Of a stretch of 64,000 nucleotides of DNA, positions 49,829-58,149 are shown piece after piece. The number at the start of each line of letters is the position of its first letter. Within the stretch, counting starts at the first letter, position 1. The notes under the pieces are model-generated. The model saw nothing but the letters and a program-made list of their open reading frames with translations, had not been told where the DNA came from and made no database searches. The stretch is from REEB95 sp963785735 (GTDB lineage: Bacteria; Pseudomonadota; Alphaproteobacteria; ATCC43930; CGMCC-115725), in contig CAWAWJ010000001.1 in assembly GCA_963785735.1 (NCBI GenBank), positions 806,001 through 870,000 of the forward strand, written 5' to 3'. Made by a program: the position numbers and the translations under genes.

Positions 49829-51331
49829 ATGCTTATGAATTACCGGATTGGGGGGCCTCCAATCGGGGCGCTGCTGGCCGCGGCTTTGCTCGCTTCTTGC
49901 AGCGTCGGCCCCGATTTCACGCCTCCCAAGGATCCGGCGCAGACCGCCTATGATTCGGCGGGTGCGCCCAAGCTCGAACCGGTCGCGGGCGAGGCCGCGC
50001 AAAGCCTGGCGGTCGGCGAGAAGATTTCGGGCGATTGGTGGAATCTCTACCATTCGCCGGGCATCGACAAATTGCTCAAGGACGCGATCGCGGGCAACAA
50101 GAACCTCGAAGCGGCGCGCGCCCATCTCGCGGCCTCGGAAGAGGCGGCCAATGCCGCGCGCGGCGGACTCTATCCGCAGCTCGACGCGGCCGCCTCGGCG
50201 ACACGCGAGCGCATCAGCTACGCCGCCTTCGGCCTCAACATGCCATCGAAGGAATTCAACGTGCTTTCGGTCGGGCCGACGGTGAGCTATTCGCTCGATC
50301 TCTTCGGCAAGACCCGCCGCCTGATCGAGCAGCAAGAGGCGCTGGCCGAGCGCCAGCGCTATGAGCTCGACGCGGTCTATCTCGCGCTGACCGGCAACGC
50401 CGTGAGCCAAGCGCTGACCATCGCCTCGCTCCAGGCCCAGCTCAAGGCCGTCAACGACATCATCGCCGAGGATCGCGATCTCCTGGCGATGATCGGGAAA
50501 CAGGTCGCGGCCGGCGCGGCCTCCAATCTCGATCTCGAAAGCGCCAAGAGCCAATTGGCGTCCGACCGCGTCCTGCTGCCGCCGCTGCAACAGCAAGCGA
50601 ATGTCGCGCGCCACGCGCTCGCGCTATTGGTCGGCCAGGCGCCCGCCGATTTCACGGCGCCCGATTTCACCCTCGATTCCCTTGTGCTGCCGAAGGATCT
50701 TCCGGTCAGCCTGCCCTCGGCGCTGGTGCATCAGCGCCCCGACATTCTCTCCGCGGAATCCGAGCTGCACGCCGCCTCGGCCGCGGTGGGCGTGGCCACA
50801 TCCCAGCTCTATCCCGACATCAATCTCACCGCCGCGATTTCGCAGACCGCGCTCACCGCCGGCATGCTCGGCGCAGCGGCGAGCAATGTATGGAACATCG
50901 GCGCCGGCATCGCCTTGCCGCTCTTCCACGGCGGAGCGCTCCAGGCGCAGAAGCGCGAGGCCGAGGACGAATTCACCGCATCCGCCGCGAATTACCAGCA
51001 AACCGTGCTCGCCGCCTTTGCCCAGGTGGCCGACGTGCTCGACGCGCTCCAAGGCGACGCCGATCTCCTGGGCGCGCAAAGGGCCGCGCTCCAATCCGCC
51101 CAATCCTCGCTCGCTCTGACGCGGAAATCCTATATCGCCGGCGATGTGGCGTTGATCCAGGTGCTTGACGCCGAACGGCTCGAGCGGCGGGCGCGGCTGG
51201 GCTATGTCCGATCCCAGGCACAGCGCTATCTCGACACCGCGCAGCTCTTTCTTGCCATGGGTGGCGGCTGGTGGGATCATCCGGAGTTGGCATCGCCGGG
51301 CAAGGAATCAGCCTCCGCCCCGCCCCCATAA
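49829..51331 (+). CDS. outer-membrane efflux lipoprotein (NodT/OprM family)
   Basis: A 500-residue TolC-like channel with a lipoprotein signal: lipobox LLASC near residue 25, followed by SVGPDFTPP, typical of NodT-type factors. The repeated helical hairpin domain includes DWWNLYHSPGIDKLLKDAI, TVSYSLDLFGKTRRLIEQQ, HQRPDILSAESELHAAS and FQVADVLD-like AFAQVADVLDAL. It would form the outer-membrane exit of a tripartite RND or MFS pump, but no inner-membrane pump or adaptor is adjacent. ATG 49829 is followed by a second in-frame ATG at 49835; either could be used. Confidence 0.88.
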   Translation: MLMNYRIGGPPIGALLAAALLASCSVGPDFTPPKDPAQTAYDSAGAPKLEPVAGEAAQSLAVGEKISGDWWNLYHSPGIDKLLKDAIAGNKNLEAARAHLAASEEAANAARGGLYPQLDAAASATRERISYAAFGLNMPSKEFNVLSVGPTVSYSLDLFGKTRRLIEQQEALAERQRYELDAVYLALTGNAVSQALTIASLQAQLKAVNDIIAEDRDLLAMIGKQVAAGAASNLDLESAKSQLASDRVLLPPLQQQANVARHALALLVGQAPADFTAPDFTLDSLVLPKDLPVSLPSALVHQRPDILSAESELHAASAAVGVATSQLYPDINLTAAISQTALTAGMLGAAASNVWNIGAGIALPLFHGGALQAQKREAEDEFTASAANYQQTVLAAFAQVADVLDALQGDADLLGAQRAALQSAQSSLALTRKSYIAGDVALIQVLDAERLERRARLGYVRSQAQRYLDTAQLFLAMGGGWWDHPELASPGKESASAPPP

Positions 51332-51341
51332 CCGGAGTTCA

Positions 51342-52424
51342 ATGACCAAAACCCGCGCGGCCGGATGGCTCCTCGCTTGCGCATGGCTTGGCGTTTTCCC
51401 CGCCCGGGCCCAGGAATTGTTCCCTCAAGGGCAGATCGTCCAGGCGCCGGTCCCGCCCGCCGGCATGGCGGGCGGCGAGGCCGCCGGAGCCGGCGCGCTG
51501 TCCTTCATCGAAGAGAACGATTCGCTTTTCTCCAAAAGCGACAAGCATTACACCCAGGGCGCCCGCGCCGATTATCTGTCGGCGCCGCTTTCCGCAGGCT
51601 GGCGCTCCGACGTATTCGATTTCCTCGGGCCGCTTTTTCCGAATACGGCCGATCAACAGCGCCGCTTCGATTTGATCGCGCTCGGCCAGAGCATTTACAC
51701 GCCGGCGAACCTCAAATTGAATCCGCCAAGCGCGGCCGACCGGCCCTATGCTGGCTGGCTTTATACCGGCGGCGAGCTTCTCCAGGAGAATAACGGCGAA
51801 AGCCTGACCGGCTTCGAGGTGCTCATGGGCGTAGTCGGGCCGGCGGCGCTGGGCCGGCAGGTCCAGAACGATTGGCACCAATTCGTCATCGGCATCCCGG
51901 GCGGCGCCGGCTGGAACAACCAGCTCAAGAACGAGCCGGGCATCGCGCTCTCCTACGACAAGCACTGGCGGCTCGACATAATCAGGCTCGGAAGCTTCGG
52001 CGTCGATTTCGTGCCCGAGGCCGATGTCACCGCCGGCAACGTGTTCACCTACGGTGCCGCCGGCGGCATCATTCGCATCGGCAATAATCTCGACACCGAT
52101 TACGGGCCGCCGCGCATCCGGCCGGGTCCCTCGGGCACGGATTGGGTCGATGCGCGCCGGCGCAACGGCAGTTTCGGCTATTATTTCTTCGCCGGCGGCG
52201 AGGGGCGGGCGGTGGCGCGGAATATTTTCCTCGACGGCAACACCTTCGCGAACAGCCGCAGCGTCAACAAGAAGCCGTTGGTTGGCGATCTGACTGCCGG
52301 CGTCGAGATGTTCTGGAAGGACGACGTCCGAATCGATCTGGGCTTGCTCAGCCGAACCAAGGAATTCTACGGCCAGCAGGGCCAGGACAGTTACGCCGGC
52401 TTTCGCTTCACCTTCCGGCTCTAG
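51342..52424 (+). CDS. LpxR-like outer-membrane lipid A deacylase family protein
   Basis: A 360-residue secreted protein with a signal peptide (AAGWLLACAWLGVFPARA) and the LpxR/DUF2219 hallmark ENDSLFSKSDKHYTQG. PYAGWLYTGGELLQ and alternating beta-barrel-like strands run to a C-terminal Phe/Leu-rich strand (YAGFRFTFRL). LpxR removes the 3'-acyloxyacyl group of lipid A at the outer membrane in Salmonella; activity here is inferred only from family. CGGAG lies four bases before the ATG. It starts ten bases after the efflux gene. Confidence 0.82.
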   Translation: MTKTRAAGWLLACAWLGVFPARAQELFPQGQIVQAPVPPAGMAGGEAAGAGALSFIEENDSLFSKSDKHYTQGARADYLSAPLSAGWRSDVFDFLGPLFPNTADQQRRFDLIALGQSIYTPANLKLNPPSAADRPYAGWLYTGGELLQENNGESLTGFEVLMGVVGPAALGRQVQNDWHQFVIGIPGGAGWNNQLKNEPGIALSYDKHWRLDIIRLGSFGVDFVPEADVTAGNVFTYGAAGGIIRIGNNLDTDYGPPRIRPGPSGTDWVDARRRNGSFGYYFFAGGEGRAVARNIFLDGNTFANSRSVNKKPLVGDLTAGVEMFWKDDVRIDLGLLSRTKEFYGQQGQDSYAGFRFTFRL

Positions 52425-52488
52425 CGCCGTCACGAAACTGACCCGTTAGGGGGATTATTCTCGCGGCTCTTTCCACGGGAGGATAAGC

Positions 52489-54315
52489 ATGCGGCAGATA
52501 CTGGCTACGCTGATTCTGATTTCCGGCCTGGCGTCCGCTTCCGCCTCGGCCGAGACCCGCAACCTCATCCTGTTCGTGCCCGACGGATTGCGTGCGCAGA
52601 TGGTGACGCCGGAGACCGCGCCCGCCATGGCGGCGATCCGCGACCAGGGCGTCAATTTCCTGAATCCCCACGCCATGTTCCCCACCTTCACCATGCCCAA
52701 CGCCTCGGCCATGGCGACCGGCCATTATCTGGGCGACACCGGCGTGTTCGGTAACACGCTCTATGCGGGCTACGGGGTCGCTCCCGCGAATGGCAGCGTC
52801 ACCCCCTTCATCGAGAACGACGCCGTGCTGGTCGATGTCGACGAGCATTACCAGGGCAACATGCTGGACGAGGACGCGATCCTCGGCTTGGCGCGGCAGG
52901 CGGGATTCAGCACCGCCGCCATCGGCAAGGTTGGCCCGGCGCTGGTCTTCGATCACCAGGACCACAGCGGCGCGCCCACCATCGTCATCGACGACGCCAC
53001 CGGCTCGCCTTCCGGCATTCCGCTCTCGGACGAGATCGCGGCTTCGTTGCAAAAGGCCGGTCTGCCGCTGACGGCGCCGCCGCGCGGCGAAAACGCCAAG
53101 ACCGGCGATCTCAACAATCCGGGCACGCTCGCCGCCAACACCGTGCAGCAGGATTATTTCGCCGACACCGCCGTCAAGGCGGTGCTGCCGCTGTTCAAGG
53201 CGCGGGGTAAGCCCTTCGTGCTGGTGTTCTGGTCGCGCGATCCCGACGGGACCCAGCACAACCAGGGCGACAGCCTCGGCCAATTCACCCCCGGCATCGA
53301 CGGGCCGACCTCGCTCGCGGCGATCAAGAACGCCGACAACGATCTCGCCCGGCTCGAAGCCGCGCTGGCCGAGCTCGGTTTGGCCGGTTCCACCGACATC
53401 GTGGTGAGCGCCGATCACGGCTTCTCCACCATCTCGAAGGAAAGCAAGACCAGCCCGGCAGCGCGCGGCCAATATAGCGACGTGCCCGCGGGCCATCTGC
53501 CCGCGGGCTTCGTCGCGATCGACATCGCCCGGGCGCTGAAGCTGCCGCTGTTCGACCCGGGCGCCCAGGGCGCGGCGGTCGATGCCAATCACCACCCCAA
53601 GTCGGGGAACGGCCTGATCGGCCATGACCCCGCCAAGCCCGATGTGGTGGTCGCGGCCAATGGCGGCTCGGATCTGGTCTATCTGCCGGGCCATGACAGG
53701 CGCCTGGCCGCGCGCGTCATCGCGGCGTTGTTGGCGCAGGATTACGTTAGCGGGCTTTTTGTCGATGATTCCCTGGGCCGTTTCCCCGGCACGCTGCCCC
53801 TGAGCGCGGTCAATCTCAAGGGCGCGGCGGTGACGCCGGCGCCGGCGATCTTCATCAGCTTCCGCAGTTTCGACACCGGCTGCCCCCGGCCGGCGACCTG
53901 CGCCGTCGAGGTGGCCGACACGCCCTTGCAGCAGGGCCAGGGCATGCATGGGAGCTTCAGCCGTGCCGACACCATGAATTTCATGGCGGCGATCGGTCCC
54001 GATTTCAAATCGGCTTTTGTCGATAAAGCGCCGGTGAGCAATGCCGATATCGGCAAGACGCTGGCGAACATTCTCGGCCTCAAGCCGCAGGACAGGGGCA
54101 AGCTCGTGGGCCGGGTGATGGCCGAGGCGCTGCCCGGCGGCTTGATGCCACACGCCGCCGCAAGGACGGTGGTTTCGGCCCCCGGCGCGGGCGGCCTCAA
54201 GACCGTGCTGGTCGAGCAGATGGTGGGCTCGACCCTCTATTTCGACGCCGCCGGCTTCGCCGGTCGGGCCGTTGGGCTCAACCCGTCCAGCACCCATACG
54301 GCCGCCGCGCAATAG
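52489..54315 (+). CDS. alkaline-phosphatase-superfamily phosphodiesterase/pyrophosphatase, exported
   Basis: A 608-residue protein with a Sec signal peptide (ATLILISGLASASASA). The metal-binding motifs of the nucleotide pyrophosphatase/phosphodiesterase group are visible: LFVPDGLR with the first Asp, FPTFTMPNASAMATGHY with the Thr/Asn nucleophile region, SRDPDGTQHNQGD and VVSADHGFSTI. It probably acts on phosphoesters in the periplasm. A downstream near-copy of its last 15 codons lies directly after the stop. Confidence 0.85.
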   Translation: MRQILATLILISGLASASASAETRNLILFVPDGLRAQMVTPETAPAMAAIRDQGVNFLNPHAMFPTFTMPNASAMATGHYLGDTGVFGNTLYAGYGVAPANGSVTPFIENDAVLVDVDEHYQGNMLDEDAILGLARQAGFSTAAIGKVGPALVFDHQDHSGAPTIVIDDATGSPSGIPLSDEIAASLQKAGLPLTAPPRGENAKTGDLNNPGTLAANTVQQDYFADTAVKAVLPLFKARGKPFVLVFWSRDPDGTQHNQGDSLGQFTPGIDGPTSLAAIKNADNDLARLEAALAELGLAGSTDIVVSADHGFSTISKESKTSPAARGQYSDVPAGHLPAGFVAIDIARALKLPLFDPGAQGAAVDANHHPKSGNGLIGHDPAKPDVVVAANGGSDLVYLPGHDRRLAARVIAALLAQDYVSGLFVDDSLGRFPGTLPLSAVNLKGAAVTPAPAIFISFRSFDTGCPRPATCAVEVADTPLQQGQGMHGSFSRADTMNFMAAIGPDFKSAFVDKAPVSNADIGKTLANILGLKPQDRGKLVGRVMAEALPGGLMPHAAARTVVSAPGAGGLKTVLVEQMVGSTLYFDAAGFAGRAVGLNPSSTHTAAAQ

Positions 54316-54370
54316 CCGTGCCGCCGGGCTCAACTACCTGCCCAACGCCCATACCGCCGCCGCGCAATAG
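54268..54370 (+). repeat. tandem duplication of the 3' coding end of the phosphatase gene
   Basis: The gene ends GLNPSSTHTAAAQ-stop at 54315. Immediately after, 54318-54370 encodes AGLNYLPNAHTAAAQ-stop in a different frame. The two units are clearly related but not identical. The second could be the tail of a lost paralogue or a partial duplication. Confidence 0.6.
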
Positions 54371-54477
54371 AAAAACAGCCCGCCAATCGGGCATCGCCGT
54401 CATGCGCGCGCGGGTATAGAATTTCATCCGCGCGGCGGGCTATATCGCCCCTTCGCATCAGCAAGGGGTGACCCGTC

Positions 54478-55038
54478 ATGGCCGATACCATAAAAGTTCT
54501 GGGGATTTGCGGCTCGTTGCGCCAGGCGTCCTATAACCGCATGGCGCTCAAGGCGGCGGGGGAGAACCTGCCCCCAGGCATGACGCTCGAAATCTTCGAC
54601 AAGGTGGCGGAGATCCCGCCCTATAACGAGGACGTCAAGGCCAAGGGTTTCCCGCCCGCGGTGACCGAGCTGCGCGCCAAAATCAAGACGGCGGACGCGC
54701 TGCTCCTCGTCACGCCGGAATATAATTATTCCATGTCGGGCGTGATGAAGAACATGATCGATTGGGCCTCGCGCCCGCCCGAGCAGCCCTTCGAGGGCAA
54801 GCCAGTGGCGATCATGGGCGCCAGCATGGGCGTGCACGGCACCTCGCGCGCGCAATATCACCTGCGCCAGACCATGATCTTTCTCAACATGCTGCCGCTC
54901 AACAAGCCCGAGGTTATGATCCCTCAGGCGCAGACCAAATTCGACGCGCAGGGCAATCTCACCGACGCTGTGACCAAGCAATTCATCGCCGATCTGATGC
55001 TGGCGCTCGCGGCCTGGACCAAAAGACTGAAGGGCTGA
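54478..55038 (+). CDS. NADPH-dependent FMN reductase family protein
   Basis: A 186-residue flavodoxin-fold reductase. The FMN phosphate loop is GSLRQASYNRMAL near residue 11, and LVTPEYNYSMSGVMKNMIDW is the isoalloxazine-binding loop typical of the ChrR/ArsH/SsuE group. PVAIMGASMGVHGTSRAQYH completes the family pattern. It probably reduces FMN, quinones or other acceptors with NAD(P)H; the physiological partner is unknown. It stands alone on the plus strand. Confidence 0.9.
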   Translation: MADTIKVLGICGSLRQASYNRMALKAAGENLPPGMTLEIFDKVAEIPPYNEDVKAKGFPPAVTELRAKIKTADALLLVTPEYNYSMSGVMKNMIDWASRPPEQPFEGKPVAIMGASMGVHGTSRAQYHLRQTMIFLNMLPLNKPEVMIPQAQTKFDAQGNLTDAVTKQFIADLMLALAAWTKRLKG

Positions 55039-55075
55039 AACCCGAGTCCCGCGCCGCAAGGCGCCGCGCGCCCAG

Positions 55076-55104
55076 AATAAAAACCCCCGCGGCTGAGCGG
55101 GGGC
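55076..55104 (-). terminator. intrinsic terminator of the infA-rpsU run
   Basis: On the minus strand CCCCCGC-tcagcc-GCGGGGG is a perfect seven-base stem followed by TTTTTATT. It lies 24 bases after the stop of the last small gene (55128), and terminates that operon. Confidence 0.85.
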
Positions 55105-55127
55105 TGGATGGATGATCGGGACTATCG

Positions 55128-55439
55128 CTAGGGCAGCGCTTCGGGATCGGGTGGCGGTTCGTCCGGCAAACGCGGCTTTTTCGCGGGCACCGGCGGCGGT
55201 TGCAGCCGCCGCGCGATTTCCTCTTCCTCTAAAAACACGCCGGCGGGGCCGGTGATCTGGAAGACGATGAAGCCGAGCTTCAGCAGATGCCGGGCGCGTT
55301 CGACAGCCGCGGCCTGGGATTTCTCGACCGCCTGGCTCCAATTGCCCGAGGGCGGCCGGCGCGTTTCCCAAAATATCACCCAACGCTCGCCGGTGTCGTA
55401 TTCCGGGGCGGCTTTGAACGAGGTGCGGTTATAGGCCAT
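55128..55439 (-). CDS. small hypothetical protein
   Basis: A 103-residue protein starting MAYNRTSFKAAPEYDTGERW. Its N-terminal two thirds look folded (WVIFWETRRPP, AVERARHLLKLGFIVFQITG), and the C-terminal third is Pro-rich and probably disordered. No family is recognised. It is the last gene before a strong terminator. The ATG at 55439 has GGGGAAA upstream; an open frame continues further but only as a shadow. Confidence 0.65.
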   Translation of the reverse strand: MAYNRTSFKAAPEYDTGERWVIFWETRRPPSGNWSQAVEKSQAAAVERARHLLKLGFIVFQITGPAGVFLEEEEIARRLQPPPVPAKKPRLPDEPPPDPEALP

Positions 55440-55453
55440 GGTTTCCCCGGGGT

Positions 55454-55678
55454 TTAAAGCGGCGCCTTGCGGCGCGGGGCGGGCGCGGCTTCCGTCGCCG
55501 CCTTGCGTTCGGCCTCTTCTTTCGCGAGGCGCAAGCCCCGCAAACGCGCGACTTTCACCGCCTCTTCCTGGCGTTCCTTGTCGCGGGCCTTCAGGACTTC
55601 CTCGCCCTTCTTCTTTTCCTTGCCCCACAAGGCCTGCGCGCGCGAGCGCGCCGCCGCGTCCCGCTCCGTGTTTCTCAT
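55454..55678 (-). CDS. small Lys/Glu/Arg-rich hypothetical protein
   Basis: A 74-residue protein, almost entirely charged and Ala-rich, predicted as one long helix or coiled coil (GKEKKKGEEVLKARDKERQE, RLAKEEAERKAATE). AAGGAG stands seven bases before the ATG, and the start overlaps the previous stop as ATGA, so it is very likely translated. No family recognised. Confidence 0.65.
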   Translation of the reverse strand: MRNTERDAAARSRAQALWGKEKKKGEEVLKARDKERQEEAVKVARLRGLRLAKEEAERKAATEAAPAPRRKAPL

Positions 55679-55995
55679 GAACAAACTCCTTCCGACCGGA
55701 CGGTCACGGCGCCCGCGCCGCCCGCGCCGATCATGCGCAACACCCGCGGGCGCAACACGCCCGGGTCGTATCCGGCGGCGTTGCACGCGGCCTGGAAATC
55801 CGCGTCGTTGCGGACGAACCAGCTGCGCGCGTCCTGCCGTATCTGCTCGCGCTGGGGCAGGCTCGAAACCGTCGCCACGTCGTCCATCGCGTCGGCGAGC
55901 GCGCGGCTGATGACGGCGCACCACAGCTGCCGCTCCGGCGACTCGTGGAGGACTTGCTCGCTCCGACCGATATATTCAACCGCGACGGCCTGCAT
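55675..55995 (-). CDS. hypothetical protein (small, helical)
   Basis: A 106-residue protein starting MQAVAVEYIGRSEQVLHESP, with RQLWCAVISRALADAMDD, REQIRQDARSWFVRNDADF and CNAAGYDPGVLRPRVLRMIG. The pattern of an N-terminal helical part and a GxDPxxxRxR segment resembles small proteins I associate with alphaproteobacterial genomes and phages; no function is known to me. It starts 14 bases after rpsU and overlaps the next gene by four bases. Confidence 0.65.
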   Translation of the reverse strand: MQAVAVEYIGRSEQVLHESPERQLWCAVISRALADAMDDVATVSSLPQREQIRQDARSWFVRNDADFQAACNAAGYDPGVLRPRVLRMIGAGGAGAVTVRSEGVCS

Positions 55996-56009
55996 CGCCG
56001 AACTCCAGG

Positions 56010-56213
56010 CTAGTAACCCTCGCGCTCCATGCGCTTGCGCATCGTTTTGCGGTGACGCCGCACGGCCTCGGCCTTCTCGCGCACCCGGCGCTCGGACGGT
56101 TTCTCGTAGGTGCGCCGCCGCTTCATTTCGCGGAACACGCCTTCGCGCTGCATCTTCTTCTTGAGGACGCGCAGCGCCTGGCCGACGTCGTTATCCCTGA
56201 CGAGTACTTGCAA
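56010..56213 (-). CDS. rpsU: 30S ribosomal protein S21
   Basis: A 67-residue S21 protein (MQVLVRDNDVGQALRVLKKK, REMKRRRTYEKPSERR, highly basic tail). S21 helps initiation by sitting near the anti-Shine-Dalgarno end of 16S rRNA. It lies 15 bases after infA, so both initiation-related genes are likely co-expressed. Confidence 0.96.
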   Translation of the reverse strand: MQVLVRDNDVGQALRVLKKKMQREGVFREMKRRRTYEKPSERRVREKAEAVRRHRKTMRKRMEREGY

Positions 56214-56228
56214 GTCCGATCTCCTCGA

Positions 56229-56498
56229 TTACCGCCGGCGCTTGAAGGGCCGCGTGCCCATGGAGGGCATGGCCCGTTCGTCCTTGTGGCGGAAATTAAT
56301 GCGCCCCTTGGTGAGGTCGTAAGGCGTCAATTCGACGGTGACCCGGTCGCCCGCCAGCATGCGGATGCGCGCCTTGCGCATCTTGCCCGAGGCATAGGCG
56401 AGAATCTCGTGCTCATTGTCGAGGCGGACGCGGAACCGCGTGTCGGGCAAAAGCTCGAGCACCGTGCCGTCGACCTCGATCAAGGCCTCTTTGGTCAT
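56229..56498 (-). CDS. infA: translation initiation factor IF-1 with basic C-terminal extension
   Basis: An OB-fold initiation factor that binds the A site of the 30S subunit. The core (ALIEVDGTVLELLPDTRFRV, RKARIRMLAGDRVTVE, LTPYDLTKGRINFRH) is standard. It is 89 residues long against the usual 72 or so, the extra being a basic tail, KDERAMPSMGTRPFKRRR. The ATG at 56498 has GGAG eight bases upstream. The tail may add RNA contacts or a link to S21 expression, but this is speculation. Confidence 0.94.
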   Translation of the reverse strand: MTKEALIEVDGTVLELLPDTRFRVRLDNEHEILAYASGKMRKARIRMLAGDRVTVELTPYDLTKGRINFRHKDERAMPSMGTRPFKRRR

Positions 56499-56632
56499 GG
56501 CGAATCGAATCTCCAAGACAGGCCGCAAGGGGGACGCCGAAACGTCCCCCCGCGAAACTTCTTCAAACGCTATTGACCCGGACCGAGAGGCCCGGGCGTG
56601 TCGATCCGGGCGAGGCCGCCCGGATTTCGTTG

Positions 56633-56839
56633 TTAGACGAGCTTGAGGTTGGCCGCCGAGGTCTTGCCTTGCTGGCCTTGCTCGAGGTCGAAGCTGACCT
56701 TCTGGCCCTCGTTCAAACTGCCGATGCCGGCGCGTTCGACCGCAGAAATATGGACAAAGACGTCCTTGCCGCCGCTCTCGGGCTGGATGAAACCGAAACC
56801 CTTCTGGGCGTTAAACCACTTAACAGTGCCGATAGCCAT
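56633..56839 (-). CDS. cold-shock protein (CspA family)
   Basis: A 68-residue single cold-shock domain with the RNA-binding motifs KGFGFIQPE and DVFVHISAVE. It starts MAIGTVKWFNAQ; GGAG is upstream of the ATG at 56839. It precedes infA on the same strand with a 135-base gap and may have its own long 5' leader, as cspA genes often do. Confidence 0.95.
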   Translation of the reverse strand: MAIGTVKWFNAQKGFGFIQPESGGKDVFVHISAVERAGIGSLNEGQKVSFDLEQGQQGKTSAANLKLV

Positions 56840-56984
56840 TGCTTGAGATCTCCGAAAAAGCACCGTCCCGCACGATCGCGCGACGGATCAGTTGTCGATG
56901 GGAACGGGGTGCAAGATCGGATTCACCTGGGGGTATGATCCATGGGCGATCCAAAAGCAGGCCGGACCCGGCCTAAACTGTGGA

Positions 56985-57003
56985 GATAATCTATCGGATT
57001 ATC
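56985..57003. promoter_or_regulatory. inverted repeat upstream of the cold-shock gene
   Basis: GATAATC-TATCG-GATTATC is a perfect seven-base inverted repeat, 146 bases upstream of the cold-shock ATG. It is a candidate operator, but no regulator can be named. Confidence 0.35.
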
Positions 57004-57045
57004 CATGAAAGGGCAAGGCTGCCCAAAAAGCCGCCTGGGGCAACG

Positions 57046-57074
57046 AAAAAGCCTCGCTCAGGCGAGCCGGGCTT
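57046..57074 (-). terminator. probable intrinsic terminator (minus strand) behind a gene remnant
   Basis: On the minus strand AAGCC...CTCGC-CTGA-GCGAG...GCTTTTT forms a bulged GC-rich stem followed by five T. No intact minus-strand gene ends here, but a 34-codon remnant stops seven bases upstream of it. Confidence 0.45.
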
Positions 57075-57080
57075 CTCCAT

Positions 57081-57185
57081 TCATTTCAGATGAAACGGCG
57101 GTCGGGCCTTGGCGCCGGCCTTCGCGTCCATGACGTGGTCGAATTGCCGCTCCTCGATTCGCAGCCAAGTCTGGTTACTTAGGAA
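57081..57185 (-). pseudogene. possible 3' remnant of a lost gene
   Basis: A minus-strand frame is open for 34 codons before a TGA, reading TWLRIEERQFDHVMDAKAG and then AKARPPFHLK. It lacks a start codon in the open part, looks coding-like, and is followed at once by a terminator-like hairpin. I interpret it as the C-terminal end of a gene whose 5' part is gone. No family recognised. Confidence 0.25.
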
Positions 57186-57347
57186 TTAATCCAGGCGTTG
57201 CAACGAGTTTATTATGCTTTTTGTTCCGATTGCGGCACGTGCGGCCCTTTATTGGGTGTATCATGCGAAAAGTTAAACTCGTCCGATACGTGATTGGACT
57301 ACCCCCTTTTTCCGCCGCCGCTTTTCCCCGATGCGAAGGAGAGTCGC

Positions 57348-57860
57348 ATGAAACGCCTGCTCCTTGCCGCAGCGCAAGGCGATGCCGATGCCCAGTTCAA
57401 TCTCGGCGTCATGTACGACAACCGCATCGACGATCACAACAACGCCGTCCGTCCCACCGACGACAACGGCTATGACATCGACAGCAACCGCGCCGAAGCC
57501 ATGAAGTGGCTCTTATGCGCCGCCGAGCAAGGGATGGCGCGCGCCCAGACCAGGCTGGCCGAGCTTTACGCCGAAGGCCCGGACGCGGCGCTCCACTATA
57601 TCAAGGCGTGCCAGTGGTTCATCCTGGCGAAGACCAGTCTCAACGGCTTTCATTTCGAGCGCGCGCAGGCGGGCTATGACCGGGTTTGCGCGCTGATGAC
57701 GCCGGCCCAGATCGCGGCCGCCGCCGCGCGCGCCAAAATCTGGCAACGAAAGCAGCGGCAGGTTGCGGCCCGCGCGGCGGCGAAAATCCTCGAGGACGAG
57801 GCCCATAAAACCCGGCGGCGCGGGACCCATTCCCCGGCGCTCGCCACCCGCGGCTCGTAA
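57348..57860 (+). CDS. SEL1-like repeat protein
   Basis: A 170-residue protein with two SEL1-type helical repeats: LLLAAAQGDADAQFNLGVMY near the start, and KWLLCAAEQGMARAQTRLAE after about 50 residues. A basic helical C-terminus follows. Such repeats mediate protein-protein contacts. There is no signal peptide, so it probably acts in the cytoplasm. AAGGAGAG precedes the ATG at 57348. The region between the repeats (DDHNNAVRPTDDNGYDIDSN) is an unusual acidic/polar insert. Confidence 0.8.
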   Translation: MKRLLLAAAQGDADAQFNLGVMYDNRIDDHNNAVRPTDDNGYDIDSNRAEAMKWLLCAAEQGMARAQTRLAELYAEGPDAALHYIKACQWFILAKTSLNGFHFERAQAGYDRVCALMTPAQIAAAAARAKIWQRKQRQVAARAAAKILEDEAHKTRRRGTHSPALATRGS

Positions 57861-57895
57861 CGCCGCAACGCAATCGACGGATCACGGATATTATT

Positions 57896-58096
57896 ATGGC
57901 CAACACGCGCAAGGGCGTAAAACAACTGAAACATTTCCAGCCGAGCGATTTCGGCCACGCGGCGCATCAGGCGCAAGCGCCGCACGGCCACGCGCCTGAC
58001 GCCGCCCGTCACGGCAAGGAAGAGGTCCAGCGTGGCGGCGCGCAAGCGGGCCGCTTCGCCGACCGGGCGCCGAAGGGCCCCCGCAAAGGTCAGTAG
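57896..58096 (+). CDS. small His/Ala/Gly-rich hypothetical protein
   Basis: A 66-residue ORF starting MANTRKGVKQLKHFQPSDFG, then rich in His, Ala, Gly and Arg, probably disordered. It lies 35 bases after the SEL1 gene on the same strand; the ribosome-binding site is weak. It may be real but could be chance. It is the last chromosomal ORF before the tRNA-Gly fragment. Confidence 0.4.
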   Translation: MANTRKGVKQLKHFQPSDFGHAAHQAQAPHGHAPDAARHGKEEVQRGGAQAGRFADRAPKGPRKGQ

Positions 58097-58149
58097 ATCG
58101 GGCAAGGCTCGGGCCGCGCGCCAGCCCGCAAATCCTTGATGCCGATTAT

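Larger units (their letters stand above)
56840..57347. other. 508-bp interval upstream of the cold-shock gene
   Basis: The interval has no intact gene. It holds the cold-shock leader, a 7-base inverted repeat (56985-57003), a minus-strand terminator-like hairpin (57046-57074) and a 34-codon open stretch ending at 57081 that looks like the tail of a lost gene. The stretch 57210-57290 is AT-richer and probably carries the promoter of the SEL1-type gene. Confidence 0.5.

Noticed and set aside
54360..54395. Terminator-like hairpin (GCCCG/CGGGC) upstream of the FMN reductase
   Set aside because: The stem has only five bases, its T-run is on the minus strand, and no minus-strand gene ends there.
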